A program made the position numbers and the translations under genes. From an uncultured Microbacterium sp. (GTDB lineage Bacteria; Actinomycetota; Actinomycetes; Actinomycetales; Microbacteriaceae), in NCBI RefSeq assembly GCF_945952435.1, contig NZ_CAMFHZ010000008.1:1-64000 (forward strand): a stretch of 64,000 nucleotides of DNA, read 5' to 3'. Shown piece by piece: positions 44,451 to 52,403 of the stretch. The notes below the pieces were generated by a model. That model worked only from the letters and a program-made list of their open reading frames with translations, ran no database searches and was not told the DNA's origin. Position 1 is the first letter of the stretch; each line of letters starts with the position of its first letter.

Positions 44451-45974
44451 ATGCCCTCCGCTTCGCAGTACCCCGCCCCGCGCCTGGATTCGCGTCCCGT
44501 CGAGACCTTCACGGCGACCCTCGGCGATCTCGCCGCGCACCTCGACATCGCCCCTCCCGCCGAGCCGCACCAGGCGTTCCACGGCGTCGCCCTGGCGACC
44601 GACCACGTCCGGCCCGGCGACCTCTTCCTCGGGATCAGGGGCGAGCGCTCCCACGGGGCGCGCTTCGCCGCGCAGGCGGTCGCCGCGGGAGCCGCCGCCG
44701 TGCTCACGGACGCCGAGGGTGCGTCCCTGGTGCCCGCGGACGTCCCGACCGTGGTCGTCGAGGATCCGCGTCGCGCCGCGGGACCCGCGTCCGCCTTCCT
44801 CTACCGCGATCCGGCGAGCGCGATGACGAGCATCGGCATCACGGGGACGCAGGGCAAGACGACCACCGCCTTCTACGTCGCGGCGGCGGCGGGGATGCAG
44901 ACCTCCGGGACGATCGGATCCATCGGCACGACGGTCGGCGACGACTTCTTCCCGCCCGTGCTCACGACGCCCGAGGCGCCGGAGCTGCAGGCCATGTTCG
45001 CGGTCATGCGCGAGCAGCAGCTCGGGACGGTCGCCGTCGAGGCCTCCAGCCACGCCCTCGTGCTCGGCAGGGTCGACGGGTTTGCGTTCGACGCCGGCGT
45101 CTTCCTCAACCTCGGCCACGACCATCGCGACTACCACCCGACCCAGGCCGACTACTTCGCGGCGAAGGCGCTGCTGCTCACCCCCGCGCACGCGAAGGTC
45201 GGCATCGTGGACGTCGACTCGCACTGGGGGCGGGTGCTCGCGGCGCAGGCGACCATCCCCGTGCGCACGGTCTCGGCGAGCGGCTCGCCGAACGCCGACT
45301 GGCGTGCGGAGGACGTGGTGCTGCGGGCGCACGGATCCGAGTTCGTGATCCGCTCGCCACACGGGGAGCGCGTGCGCTTCTCCACCCGGCTCACCGGCGC
45401 GTTCAACGTGAACAACATCCTCGCCGCCGTCGCGGCGCTCGCCGAGTCCGGGAGGGATCTCGCCGGCCTCGCCCCCGGCATCGCCGCGCTGCCGAGCGTC
45501 GAGGGACGCCTGCAGCGCTTCGACTTCGGGCAGCCGTTCACGGCGATCGTCGACTCCGCGCACAAGCCGGAGGCCATCAACGCGGCGCTGCGGGCGATCC
45601 GCACGACCTCACCGGCGGGACGCCTCATCGCCGTGCTCGGCGCGAACGGCAACCGCGACGCCGCCAAGCGCCGCATGATGGGCCGCTTCGCCGCGATGTC
45701 CGCGGACGTGCTGATCGTGACCGACGACAACCCCTACGACGACGATCCCGCCGAGATCCGCGCCGCGCTCATCGACGGCGCGCGGTCCAGCGTCGTCGAG
45801 ATCGCCGAGATCGCCGATCGCCGCGAGGCGATGGCAGCCGCGGTGCGGATGGCCCGCCCGGAGGACACGGTCGTCGTGCTCGGCAAGGGCCATGAGCGCT
45901 ACCACGCCCTCGCCGGCGGCGAGATCCCGTGGTACGACCCCGACGTGCTCCGCGAGGTCATCGAGGCCCTCTGA
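44451..45974 (+). CDS. Mur ligase family protein, divergent MurE homologue
   Basis: A 507-residue Mur ligase. P-loop GITGTQGKTTTAFY (residues 129-142), the carbamylated Lys in DYFAAKALLL (Lys239), and the general three-domain plan of MurE are present. The C-terminal domain has DDNPYDDDPAEIR (426-437) where DAP-type MurE has DNPR, DSAHKPEAI where MurE has DYAHTPD, and GANGNRDAAKRR where MurE has GCGGDRDxGKR. Canonical murE lies in the dcw cluster, so this is likely a second copy adding a different amino acid or acting on another UDP-MurNAc-peptide or folate-like substrate. Microbacteriaceae use Lys, Orn or DAB at position 3, which would also change these motifs. It follows the AroE-like gene. 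Confidence 0.8.
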   Translation: MPSASQYPAPRLDSRPVETFTATLGDLAAHLDIAPPAEPHQAFHGVALATDHVRPGDLFLGIRGERSHGARFAAQAVAAGAAAVLTDAEGASLVPADVPTVVVEDPRRAAGPASAFLYRDPASAMTSIGITGTQGKTTTAFYVAAAAGMQTSGTIGSIGTTVGDDFFPPVLTTPEAPELQAMFAVMREQQLGTVAVEASSHALVLGRVDGFAFDAGVFLNLGHDHRDYHPTQADYFAAKALLLTPAHAKVGIVDVDSHWGRVLAAQATIPVRTVSASGSPNADWRAEDVVLRAHGSEFVIRSPHGERVRFSTRLTGAFNVNNILAAVAALAESGRDLAGLAPGIAALPSVEGRLQRFDFGQPFTAIVDSAHKPEAINAALRAIRTTSPAGRLIAVLGANGNRDAAKRRMMGRFAAMSADVLIVTDDNPYDDDPAEIRAALIDGARSSVVEIAEIADRREAMAAAVRMARPEDTVVVLGKGHERYHALAGGEIPWYDPDVLREVIEAL

Positions 45975-45983
45975 CCCGTTCGG

Positions 45984-46856
45984 TCAGCGCCCGGAGGGAT
46001 CCAGCGGATCGGTCTCGGCGGGGACCGGCCCCGTCTCGATCGGTGCGCCGGGGGTGTTCGACCACGCGCTCCAGGAGCCGGGATAGATCGTCACCTCACG
46101 CCCGATCAGTGCACCCGCGAGGGCCAGCTGGGCGGCGGTGACGCCGGACCCGCAGTATGCCGCGATCGGAATGTTCTCGGCGGCACCGGCCAGCTCGAAC
46201 GCGGCCAGGATCTCCTCCGGACGGCGGAAGCGGCCGTCCTCGGTGAGGACCTCCGCGATCGGCAGGTTGCGCGCCCCGGGGATGTGGCCGGCGACGGGAT
46301 CGATCGGCTCGCTCTCGCCACGGAACCGTTCGGGAGCCCGCGCGTCGAGCAGCACCCCGGTCCACAGTGCGACGTCCTCGGTGGAGAGCACGTCGTCGTC
46401 CCCCGGACTCGTCAGCACGACGTCGCCGGGGACGGGTTCGACGTCTCCCTCCTCGATCTCGCCTCCCGCGTCCCGCCAGGCCGCCAGGCCTCCGTCGAGC
46501 ACGCGCACGTCCGCGACGCCCGCACGGCTCAGCGCCCACCAGGCCCGCGAGGCGGGGAGCGAGCGACTGTCGTCGTACACGACGACGACCTGTCCGGCAT
46601 CGATCCCCCAGCGGCGGGCGGCATCCTGCAGCTGCGCATCGGACGGAAGCGGGTGGCGCCCGTCGGAGGGGGCTCCGTGACCGGCGAGCTCGCCGTCGAG
46701 GTCCGCGAACACCGCTCCGGGGATATGGCCGGCGAGGTACCTCTCACGGCCGTCGGTGCGGCCCAGCTGATAGCGCACGTCGAGCACACGGATCGGGGCG
46801 TCCTGCGAGAGGAGCGCGCGCAGCTCGGTCGCGGAGAGGAGGGCGTCGGCGGACAT
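45984..46856 (-). CDS. sseA: Sulfurtransferase (thiosulfate/3-mercaptopyruvate type, two rhodanese domains)
   Basis: A 290-residue protein with two rhodanese domains. The N-terminal half is inactive (DVRYQLGRTDGRERYLAGHIPGAVF, no Cys) and the C-terminal half has the catalytic loop AYCGSGVTA (Cys near residue 235), the CGSGVTA form found in 3-mercaptopyruvate sulfurtransferases, not the CRxGR/K of thiosulfate enzymes. It transfers sulfur to cyanide or thiols. The CAGAAT hexamer six bases before the ATG suggests a leaderless mRNA. It converges with the MurE-like gene and is divergent from the Gfo/Idh gene. Confidence 0.93.
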   Translation of the reverse strand: MSADALLSATELRALLSQDAPIRVLDVRYQLGRTDGRERYLAGHIPGAVFADLDGELAGHGAPSDGRHPLPSDAQLQDAARRWGIDAGQVVVVYDDSRSLPASRAWWALSRAGVADVRVLDGGLAAWRDAGGEIEEGDVEPVPGDVVLTSPGDDDVLSTEDVALWTGVLLDARAPERFRGESEPIDPVAGHIPGARNLPIAEVLTEDGRFRRPEEILAAFELAGAAENIPIAAYCGSGVTAAQLALAGALIGREVTIYPGSWSAWSNTPGAPIETGPVPAETDPLDPSGR

Positions 46857-46896
46857 GGCTCCATTCTGCCCACCTCGTCAGTCCCTGCGGACCCCG

Positions 46897-46902
46897 TACG
46901 CT
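46897..46902 (+). promoter_or_regulatory. -10 box of the Gfo/Idh/MocA gene
   Basis: TACGCT at 46897-46902 lies seven bases before the ATG at 46910, giving a transcript start at or within two bases of the start codon. No ribosome binding site is present. The divergent sseA promoter (CAGAAT, 46868-46863 on the minus strand) is 28 bases away. Confidence 0.5.
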
Positions 46903-46909
46903 GGATCCC

Positions 46910-47908
46910 ATGACCGGACTTCGCTGGGGGATCCTCGCCACGGGCGGGATCGCCGCCGCCTTCGCCGCCGACCTGCGCACCGCGGGTCTCGATCTCGTCG
47001 CGGTCGGATCGCGGTCGACGGCGTCGGCGGAGGCCTTCGCCGCCCGCTTCGACATCCCGCGCACGCACGGTTCCTACGAGGAGCTCGCCGCGGATCCCGA
47101 CGTCGACATCGTCTATGTGGCGACCCCGCACCCGATGCACCACGCCGATGCCCGCCTCGCGCTCGAGCACGGCAAGCACGTCCTCGTCGAGAAGGCGTTC
47201 ACCCTGAACCGCGACCAGGCGCAGGACCTCGCCGATCTCGGTCGCGAGAAGGGTCTGCTCGTCATGGAGGCGATGTGGACCCGCTACCTTCCGCACATGG
47301 TGCGCCTGCGCGAGATCATCGCCGCGGGCACCCTCGGCGAGGTGCGCGCCGTCACCGCAGATCACACGCAGCTCCTGCCGAGCGATCCGGCGCACCGGCT
47401 GAACGCGCTCGAACTCGGCGGAGGCGCCCTACTCGACCTCGGGATCTACCCGATCTCGTTCGTCCACGACCTCCTCGGCGCCCCGGTGACCGTGCAGGCG
47501 GCGGGCCGGCTCGGCGAGACCGGCGCGGACACCGAGGTCGCGACGGTCATGACGCATGCCGATGGCGCCGTGTCGACGACGCTGTCCTCCTCGCGCGCCG
47601 CCGGTCCGAACGCGGCCGTGGTCGTCGGCACCGAGGCCAGGGCCGAACTGGAACGGGTATGGTACTCCCCGACCGTGCTGCGGGTGATCCTGCCCGACGG
47701 CACCGTCGCGGAGGAGTTCGACGGCCGGATGGACGGACGCGGCGGAGGCCGCGGGATGCAGTTCCAGGCGCAGGCCGCCGAGCGCTTCGTGGCCGACGGA
47801 TCGCTCGACAGCGATCTGCTGCCTGTCGACGAGAGCGTCGCGATCATGGCGCTCCTGGACGAGATCCGCGCACAGATCGGGGTGCGCTACCCCGACGAGA
47901 CCGACTGA
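46910..47908 (+). CDS. Gfo/Idh/MocA-family NAD(P)-dependent oxidoreductase
   Basis: A 332-residue protein with an N-terminal Rossmann fold (RWGILATGGIAAAFAADL) and the family motif HVLVEKAFTL where others have EKPxxxN; the catalytic Lys is kept, the Pro is Ala. The C-terminal domain contains GGGALLDLGIYPISFVHDLLG, typical of dihydrodiol dehydrogenase-like members. The substrate is not predictable; sugars, inositols and trans-diols are used by the family. The NYN gene follows 25 bases later on the same strand with GGAGAAGGAGAAGG before its ATG. Confidence 0.9.
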   Translation: MTGLRWGILATGGIAAAFAADLRTAGLDLVAVGSRSTASAEAFAARFDIPRTHGSYEELAADPDVDIVYVATPHPMHHADARLALEHGKHVLVEKAFTLNRDQAQDLADLGREKGLLVMEAMWTRYLPHMVRLREIIAAGTLGEVRAVTADHTQLLPSDPAHRLNALELGGGALLDLGIYPISFVHDLLGAPVTVQAAGRLGETGADTEVATVMTHADGAVSTTLSSSRAAGPNAAVVVGTEARAELERVWYSPTVLRVILPDGTVAEEFDGRMDGRGGGRGMQFQAQAAERFVADGSLDSDLLPVDESVAIMALLDEIRAQIGVRYPDETD

Positions 47909-47933
47909 CGTCGGAGAAGGAGAAGGAGCCCTC

Positions 47934-48854
47934 ATGGCCGAGCCCCAGGACAGCCGTGTGGCGGTCTACCTCGATTTCGACAACATCGTCATCTCCTGGT
48001 ACGACCGGGTGCACGGGCGCAACGCGTACAGCAAGGACCGGCAGCGCATCCAGGACGACCCCGCCGATGCCGAAGTGGCCGAGCGCCTGAGGGCGGCGAT
48101 GGTCGACGTGGGCGCGATCATCGACTACGCCTCCTCGTTCGGCACGCTCGTCCTCACCCGCGCCTACGCCGACTGGTCGTCGCCCGTGAACGCCGAGTAC
48201 CGCTCGCAGCTCGTGGCGCGCGCGGTCGACCTCGTGCAGCTGTTCCCCGCCGCGGCCTACGCCAAGAACGGCGCGGACATCCGCCTCGCGGTGGACACGG
48301 TCGAGGACATGTTCCGCCTCCCCGACCTCACTCACGTCGTGATCGTCGCGGGCGACAGCGACTACGTACCCCTCGCCCAGCGCTGCAAGCGGCTGGGGCG
48401 CTACGTGATCGGGGTGGGCGTGGCCGGTTCCACAGCGAAGTCGCTCGCCGCGGCCTGCGACGAGTTCGAGACGTACGACGCCCTGCCCGGCGTCGCCCGG
48501 ATCCAGGCCGCCCCCGCGGCCGAGGCGAAGAAGCAGGGCAAGCAGGCGCAGAGCGCACGCAAGCAGGCGCGCACCGCCGCCGCGGCGGAGAAGGACGAGC
48601 CGAGCACCTCGGAGCAGGACCAGGCGACCGCGACGCTCGAGCGCGCGCTGCGCCTCGGCCACGACAAGGGCGACGCGGACGAGTGGCTGCACAGCTCCGC
48701 CGTGAAGACGCAGATGCGCCGGATGGACCCGTCGTTCAACGAGAAGTCCCTCGGCTATCGCTCGTTCAACGCGTTCCTCAAGTCCCGCGCCGACATCGCC
48801 GAGCTCGAGGAGTCGGGTCACGAGCGGCTCGTCCGCCTCCGCGACGACGCCTGA
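47934..48854 (+). CDS. NYN-domain RNase-like protein with C-terminal OST-HTH/LOTUS domain
   Basis: A 306-residue protein. The N-terminal NYN (PIN-like) domain covers about residues 7-180 with conserved acidic residues in VAVYLDFDNIVISW, KNGADIRLAVDTV and VIVAGDSDYVPLAQR. A Lys/Gln/Ala-rich linker leads to a LOTUS domain at about 230-300 (TLERALRLGHDKGDADEWLHSSAVKTQMRRMDPSFNEKSLGYRSFNAFL). Bacterial NYN-LOTUS proteins are thought to act on RNA; LOTUS domains in these proteins may bind G-rich RNA or quadruplexes. A rho-independent terminator follows 3 bases after the stop. Targets are unknown. Confidence 0.92.
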   Translation: MAEPQDSRVAVYLDFDNIVISWYDRVHGRNAYSKDRQRIQDDPADAEVAERLRAAMVDVGAIIDYASSFGTLVLTRAYADWSSPVNAEYRSQLVARAVDLVQLFPAAAYAKNGADIRLAVDTVEDMFRLPDLTHVVIVAGDSDYVPLAQRCKRLGRYVIGVGVAGSTAKSLAAACDEFETYDALPGVARIQAAPAAEAKKQGKQAQSARKQARTAAAAEKDEPSTSEQDQATATLERALRLGHDKGDADEWLHSSAVKTQMRRMDPSFNEKSLGYRSFNAFLKSRADIAELEESGHERLVRLRDDA

Positions 48855-48856
48855 AA

Positions 48857-48887
48857 CCGGCCGGCAAGGGCCGGAGTTCATTTTTTT
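48857..48887 (+). terminator. Rho-independent terminator after NYN-LOTUS gene
   Basis: CCGGCC (48857-48862) pairs with GGCCGG (48869-48874) with a GGCAAG loop, followed by AGTTCA and seven consecutive T at 48881-48887. It is the only textbook hairpin plus T tract in this part of the window. It directly abuts the palindrome controlling the DUF4166 gene. Confidence 0.85.
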
Positions 48888-48921
48888 GAACATGTTCGAT
48901 AATGTGAGGTCATGACCTCAC
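48888..48921. promoter_or_regulatory. Two palindromes and -10 box at the DUF4166 start
   Basis: GAACATGTTC (48888-48897) is a perfect 10-bp palindrome, GATAAT (48898-48903) is a good -10, and GTGAGGTCATGACCTCAC (48904-48921) is a perfect 18-bp palindrome that contains the ATG at 48912. Transcription would start near the ATG, so a protein on either palindrome would block initiation. TetR-like dimeric repressors are candidates, but none is encoded next to it. Confidence 0.6.
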
Positions 48922-49562
48922 CTCGCTCGTCGACCTCGCCCTACGCGGTGGCGTTGGGGCGACGCATCGACGAGCTCCCTCCGCGTGTGCGCGCCTACTT
49001 CTCCCCTCTCCCGGAGGGCGCCGTCGGTATCGGACGCGGCGAGCTCTCGCACCTCGGCACGCCCGGAAGGATCCGCAGACGAGTGCTCGCCCCCCTGTTC
49101 CGACGAGCGGACCAGGACGGCGCGGTCTGCGCGGATTCGGCCCGCAACATCGCGTTCTCCGTCCGCAACCGGGGCGGCGACGGCCTGATCCGTGCGACCC
49201 GCACCTTCCACCTCCCGGATCGCACCTGGGTCATGCACGACGTCGTCTCGCCCCTGCCGGGGAGCAGGGTAAGGGATCGGATCGGGCGGTCGGGGATCCT
49301 CGTCGCCGTCTTCGCGGTCGACGTCGAGCACGGCGCGCTCGTGCTGCGCTCCACCCGGGTGGGCATCCGTATCTCACCCCAGCTCCGTCTGCGGCTGCCG
49401 CAGCTCCTGGCACCGCGGATCCGCCTCACGGAGAGCGACGATGTCGGGACCGACCGGCAGCGGGTCGCTCTGACCGTCGACATGCCGCTCCTCGGTCGCA
49501 TCTACGCGTATGCGGGGACGTTCGCCTACGAGATCCGCACAGCGGAGGAGGAGAGCCCATGA
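48912..49562 (+). CDS. DUF4166 protein
   Basis: A 216-residue soluble protein with the DUF4166 character: an RVRAYFSPLPEGAVGIGRGELSHLGTPG N-terminus, a beta-rich core with RTWVMHDVVSP and VLRSTRVGIRISPQ, and a late GRIYAYAGTFAYEI strand. DUF4166 genes often lie beside TIGR01777 epimerase-like genes, as here: the next gene overlaps by four bases (ATGA). The function is unknown; the pair may handle a membrane-associated lipid or cell-wall compound. The start codon lies inside a perfect 18-bp palindrome and the transcript is probably leaderless. Confidence 0.85.
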   Translation: MTSPRSSTSPYAVALGRRIDELPPRVRAYFSPLPEGAVGIGRGELSHLGTPGRIRRRVLAPLFRRADQDGAVCADSARNIAFSVRNRGGDGLIRATRTFHLPDRTWVMHDVVSPLPGSRVRDRIGRSGILVAVFAVDVEHGALVLRSTRVGIRISPQLRLRLPQLLAPRIRLTESDDVGTDRQRVALTVDMPLLGRIYAYAGTFAYEIRTAEEESP

Positions 49563-50596
49563 GCAACGCCGACGAGGGCAGGGTGGTGCTGGGCGGATCC
49601 ACGGGCTTCCTCGGAGCCGCGCTGGACCGCCACTGGCGGGCGCGGGGCAGGGAGGTCGTGACGATCTCGCGTCGGGGCGCCGACCTCATCTGGGAGGATC
49701 AGGCCGGGATCGACGCCGCCGTGGACGGGGCGGCGCTCGTGGTCGGCCTCGCCGGGAAGAGCGTGAACTGCCGGTACACGCCCGAGAACCGGGCGGAGAT
49801 CCTCCGCTCCCGGCAGGACACGACGATCGCGCTGCGCACGGCGATCGAGCGCGCGGACGCACCTCCCCCGGTCTGGCTCAACGCCTCGACCGCCACGATC
49901 TACCGCCACGCGGAGGATCGCCCCCAGACCGAGTCGACGGGCGAGCGGGGCCACGGCTTCTCCGTCGAGGTCGCGAAGGCGTGGGAACGCGAGCTCTTCC
50001 GCGGCGACCTTCCGGCCACGCGGCGCGTGGCCCTGCGCACGGCGATCGTACTGGGCGACGGCGGGGTGCTCGCCACCCTGCGCACACTCGCCCGAATCGG
50101 GCTCGGCGGCACCCAGTACGACGGACGATGGCCCGCGAGCCCTGCCCGCCGTGCGGCAGGCACCGCGCACACCCGCGGCGCGCGGGGCGGACGGCAGCGC
50201 TTCAGCTGGGTGCACATCGACGACGTGTGCGGAGTCGTCGACTTCCTCGAGCGCACCCCGGATCTCGACGGCCCCGTCAACGTCGTCGCGCCCTGGGCGA
50301 GCGACAACCGCACGCTCATGGCGATCGTGCGCCGGGTGCTCGGCGTCCGGGTCGGCGTCCCGTCCCCGCGTTGGATGCTGGAGCTCGGCGCGATCGGCCT
50401 GCGCACGGAGACGGAACTGATCCTCAAGAGCCGATGGGTGGCCCCGGAGAAGCTGCTCGCGGCCGGCTACGCGTTCCGCCATCCGGATCTGGAGAAGGCG
50501 ATCCGCGCCTCCTTCGCGGCACCGCGCCGGACGAGCACGGGCGTCACCGTCCGGCAACCGCGTCGCCTGCGTCCCCGCGACGCGCCGCGAAGTTGA
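49559..50596 (+). CDS. TIGR01777-family SDR epimerase-like protein
   Basis: A 345-residue extended-SDR protein. The NAD-binding GGSTGFLGAALDRHW is at about 12-26 and the TIGR01777 features follow: VVGLAGKSVNCRYTPENRAEILRSR, PPPVWLNASTATIY, WERELFRGDLPATRRVALRTAIVLG, and the C-terminal KSRWVAPEKLLAAGYAFRHPDLEKAI. An Arg-rich tail ends it. A second family member is encoded at 53641-54630 on the other strand, less than 3.1 kb away. The stop overlaps a TTGACA that belongs to the promoter region of the next group. Enzymatic role unknown. Confidence 0.9.
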   Translation: MSNADEGRVVLGGSTGFLGAALDRHWRARGREVVTISRRGADLIWEDQAGIDAAVDGAALVVGLAGKSVNCRYTPENRAEILRSRQDTTIALRTAIERADAPPPVWLNASTATIYRHAEDRPQTESTGERGHGFSVEVAKAWERELFRGDLPATRRVALRTAIVLGDGGVLATLRTLARIGLGGTQYDGRWPASPARRAAGTAHTRGARGGRQRFSWVHIDDVCGVVDFLERTPDLDGPVNVVAPWASDNRTLMAIVRRVLGVRVGVPSPRWMLELGAIGLRTETELILKSRWVAPEKLLAAGYAFRHPDLEKAIRASFAAPRRTSTGVTVRQPRRLRPRDAPRS

Positions 50597-50598
50597 CA

Positions 50599-50626
50599 TT
50601 GGACATGTCCAGTGATCCCCTAGACG
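50599..50626 (+). promoter_or_regulatory. Promoter with a 12-bp palindromic operator candidate
   Basis: TTGGAC (50599-50604), 16 bases, TAGACG (50621-50626) is a plausible promoter. TGGACATGTCCA (50600-50611) is a perfect palindrome across its -35. The core GACATGTC recurs at 53422-53429, next to the putative RNA at the other end of the module, suggesting one regulator for both. The leader to the first gene at 50817 is about 185 bases. Confidence 0.5.
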
Positions 50627-50672
50627 AGTGGTCGGCTCTGTCGGGAGAGCGACCCGCCGCCGGGGGGCACGG

Positions 50673-50704
50673 TGGGTCCTAGCAGTCTGGGAGGCTAGGA
50701 CCCA
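50673..50704. repeat. Perfect 11-bp stem-loop in the leader of the PAP2-like gene
   Basis: TGGGTCCTAGC (50673-50683) pairs perfectly with GCTAGGACCCA (50694-50704), with a 10-base loop AGTCTGGGAG. It could terminate the upstream SDR transcript or act as a 5' regulatory hairpin in the mRNA of the gene at 50817. There is no T tract after it. The 220 bases between 50597 and 50816 hold no open frame with convincing gene features. Confidence 0.6.
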
Positions 50705-50816
50705 TCCTGGCCGCCCACCGCGATCCTGCTCCCGCGCGGCGGGGAGCGGATCCCGCGCCGCGTCGATGAAGCGGGGAGGCCCGGACGGTCGCGGAGTCCG
50801 GACACCGGGAGGGTGA

Positions 50817-51395
50817 ATGTCGAAGCGCCGTTGGGCAGAGGTCGCCTCCGAGATCGGAGGACCGGCGCAGCTGTTGACGATCCTCCTTCTCGAGGTCGGA
50901 TGGAGCAGCCGAAGCCTCGTTCCCACGATCACCGCCGTCGTGACGATGGGGGTGATTCCCTATGGAGTCACCGTCTGGCTGGCCCGTACCGGCCGCGTCA
51001 GCGATCGATTCGTCCGAGACCGCCGTCAGCGCACCCCGATCCTGCTGGGCACTCTCGGCATCTTCGTTCTGGGCGGGGGCGCGGTCTGGCTCATGGGGTC
51101 CCCCGCTCCCCTGCGCGCGCTCGTCGTCGTCGCCGGCGGGGGGCTGGTTGTCGTCACACTCATCACCGTGTTCTGGAAGGTGTCCGTGCATGCGACGCTG
51201 GCGGCCTTCTTCGCCGCCATGCAGATCGTGCTGTTCGGCGGGTGGGGCGCGTGGGGTCTCGTCGTGCTCGCCGCGGTCCTCTGGGCGCGGAAGGCCCTGA
51301 GCGCGCACTCCGTCGCGCAGCTCGTCGCCGGGACGATCCTGGGATGTGGACTCGCCGTCGCATACCGCGTCCTCGAATCCGCGCTCACCTCATGA
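50817..51395 (+). CDS. PAP2-like integral membrane protein
   Basis: A 192-residue protein with five or six hydrophobic segments. Motifs recall the PAP2 phosphatase superfamily: VRDRRQRTP resembles the KX6RP first motif (Thr in place of Arg-Pro), a His in KVSVHATLAAFF is the second, and a SAHSVAQLVAGTILG C-terminal segment the third. The match is partial, so catalytic competence is uncertain. GGGAGGGTGA precedes the ATG. It is the first gene after the palindrome-controlled promoter and precedes the EspR-like regulator by 50 bases. Role in lipid phosphate metabolism is possible but unproven. Confidence 0.6.
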   Translation: MSKRRWAEVASEIGGPAQLLTILLLEVGWSSRSLVPTITAVVTMGVIPYGVTVWLARTGRVSDRFVRDRRQRTPILLGTLGIFVLGGGAVWLMGSPAPLRALVVVAGGGLVVVTLITVFWKVSVHATLAAFFAAMQIVLFGGWGAWGLVVLAAVLWARKALSAHSVAQLVAGTILGCGLAVAYRVLESALTS

Positions 51396-51445
51396 GGCCC
51401 GTGCGCTTGTGCGATGCTGAGGGCGACCAGCGACCGAGGAGCCTC

Positions 51446-51889
51446 ATGATGGACAGGCCCATGCCCAAGCCAGCCGAACTGTCGAAGCGTCTCCGCCTCG
51501 CCTTGGACCGGGCGGCGATTCGACGCGGCGCCCCCGTGCAGTTCCCCGAGGTGCGCGCCTTCCTCACCGGTCAGGGGCTGCACATCTCGCGAGCGCGCTG
51601 GGCGTACTTTCTCGCGGGCAGCGACATCCAGACCAACGATCGGGCGCTCCTCGCCGCGCTCAGCGATCTCCTCGACGTCCCTTCCGACTATTTCTACACC
51701 GACGACATTCCGGAGAATCTGGCCGATGACGTGGATCAGGTCGTCGCGATGCGCGCGGCGAAAGTGCACGACTATGCGGCTCGGGCACTCGGCGGACTCG
51801 CGCCGGAAGCCCTCGACGCCATCGCCGAGGTCCTGCGGGACATCGAACGCGAACGCGGCCGCGGCCGCGGCCGCGGCCAGGATCTGTGA
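51446..51889 (+). CDS. XRE-type HTH regulator, EspR-like
   Basis: A 147-residue protein from ATG 51446 (GAGGAG upstream). Residues 12-85 read like the mycobacterial regulator EspR: an N-terminal helix, VQFPEVRAFLTGQGLHISRARWAYFLAGSDIQ HTH region, and LLDVPSDYFYTDD ending the domain (EspR has a similar YF-TDD). Residues 90-133 form a second helix (VVAMRAAKVHDYAARALGGLAPEALDAIAEVLRDI) that probably dimerises, again as in EspR. The tail is an (Arg-Gly) repeat coded by four GCGGCC units. Likely a DNA-binding regulator of the module. EspR kinship is from memory of the family and should be tested. Confidence 0.75.
   Translation: MMDRPMPKPAELSKRLRLALDRAAIRRGAPVQFPEVRAFLTGQGLHISRARWAYFLAGSDIQTNDRALLAALSDLLDVPSDYFYTDDIPENLADDVDQVVAMRAAKVHDYAARALGGLAPEALDAIAEVLRDIERERGRGRGRGQDL
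51855..51878 (+). repeat. Hexanucleotide repeat (GCGGCC x4) coding an Arg-Gly tail
   Basis: Four perfect GCGGCC units encode alternating Arg and Gly at the C-terminus of the EspR-like protein. The unit is a multiple of three, so gain or loss changes tail length without frameshift. Arg-Gly tails bind nucleic acids. Confidence 0.7.
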
Positions 51890-51917
51890 CGACGCGGCGC
51901 CGACGAGGAGACACACC

Positions 51918-52403
51918 ATGGGCGACTACGCGCTTCGACACCCTGAGAGGGCCGCACACGAGGCTTTCGAGCTCATCAACACCCGGTCGAGGCCGACGAT
52001 GGACTCCCTCCTCGCGGACGTCAGCGAGGCCACCGGCAAGAGCATCGACATCCGGGAGATGTCGATGCTCGGCACCTGGGGCGCCGCCGCGCTCTGGATG
52101 GACCTCGGCGATCGCCATCTGATCCTCGAATCGGCGCCCACCTCCTCCCACCACCGCGCCTGGGTGCGGGCACACGAGTTCGGCCACATCGTGTACGCGC
52201 ACCTGGGCTGGGCCGATCCGCCCGCGCACGCGAGAACCTTCGCCGAGGCCGGGCAACTTCTCGACGCGGCCCGGCAGCACAGCGTCGACTTCCGGCGACC
52301 TGCGGAGCAGGCAGCCGAGGCGTTCGCCCGTTACGCCGACCTTCGCATCCGCGAGGCGCACGGCGGCGGCCATGACAACGACTACACCGCGGCCCTCTCA
52401 TGA
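51918..52403 (+). CDS. ImmA/IrrE-type zinc metallopeptidase
   Basis: A 161-residue protein from ATG 51918 with GAGGAG upstream. The HExxH zinc motif is HEFGH at His86-Glu87-His90 (AWVRAHEFGHIVYAH), and the C-terminal AEQAAEAFARYADLRI supplies the likely third ligand region. Size and motif match the stand-alone ImmA/IrrE protease domain. Such enzymes cleave HTH repressors to switch genes on under stress; the EspR-like protein immediately upstream is the obvious substrate candidate. It overlaps the next gene by four bases (ATGA). Confidence 0.85.
   Translation: MGDYALRHPERAAHEAFELINTRSRPTMDSLLADVSEATGKSIDIREMSMLGTWGAAALWMDLGDRHLILESAPTSSHHRAWVRAHEFGHIVYAHLGWADPPAHARTFAEAGQLLDAARQHSVDFRRPAEQAAEAFARYADLRIREAHGGGHDNDYTAALS

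Noticed and set aside
51855..51878. CRISPR-like repeat array
   Set aside because: It is a short contiguous hexamer repeat within a coding region without spacers; no CRISPR-type repeat-spacer pattern occurs in the window.
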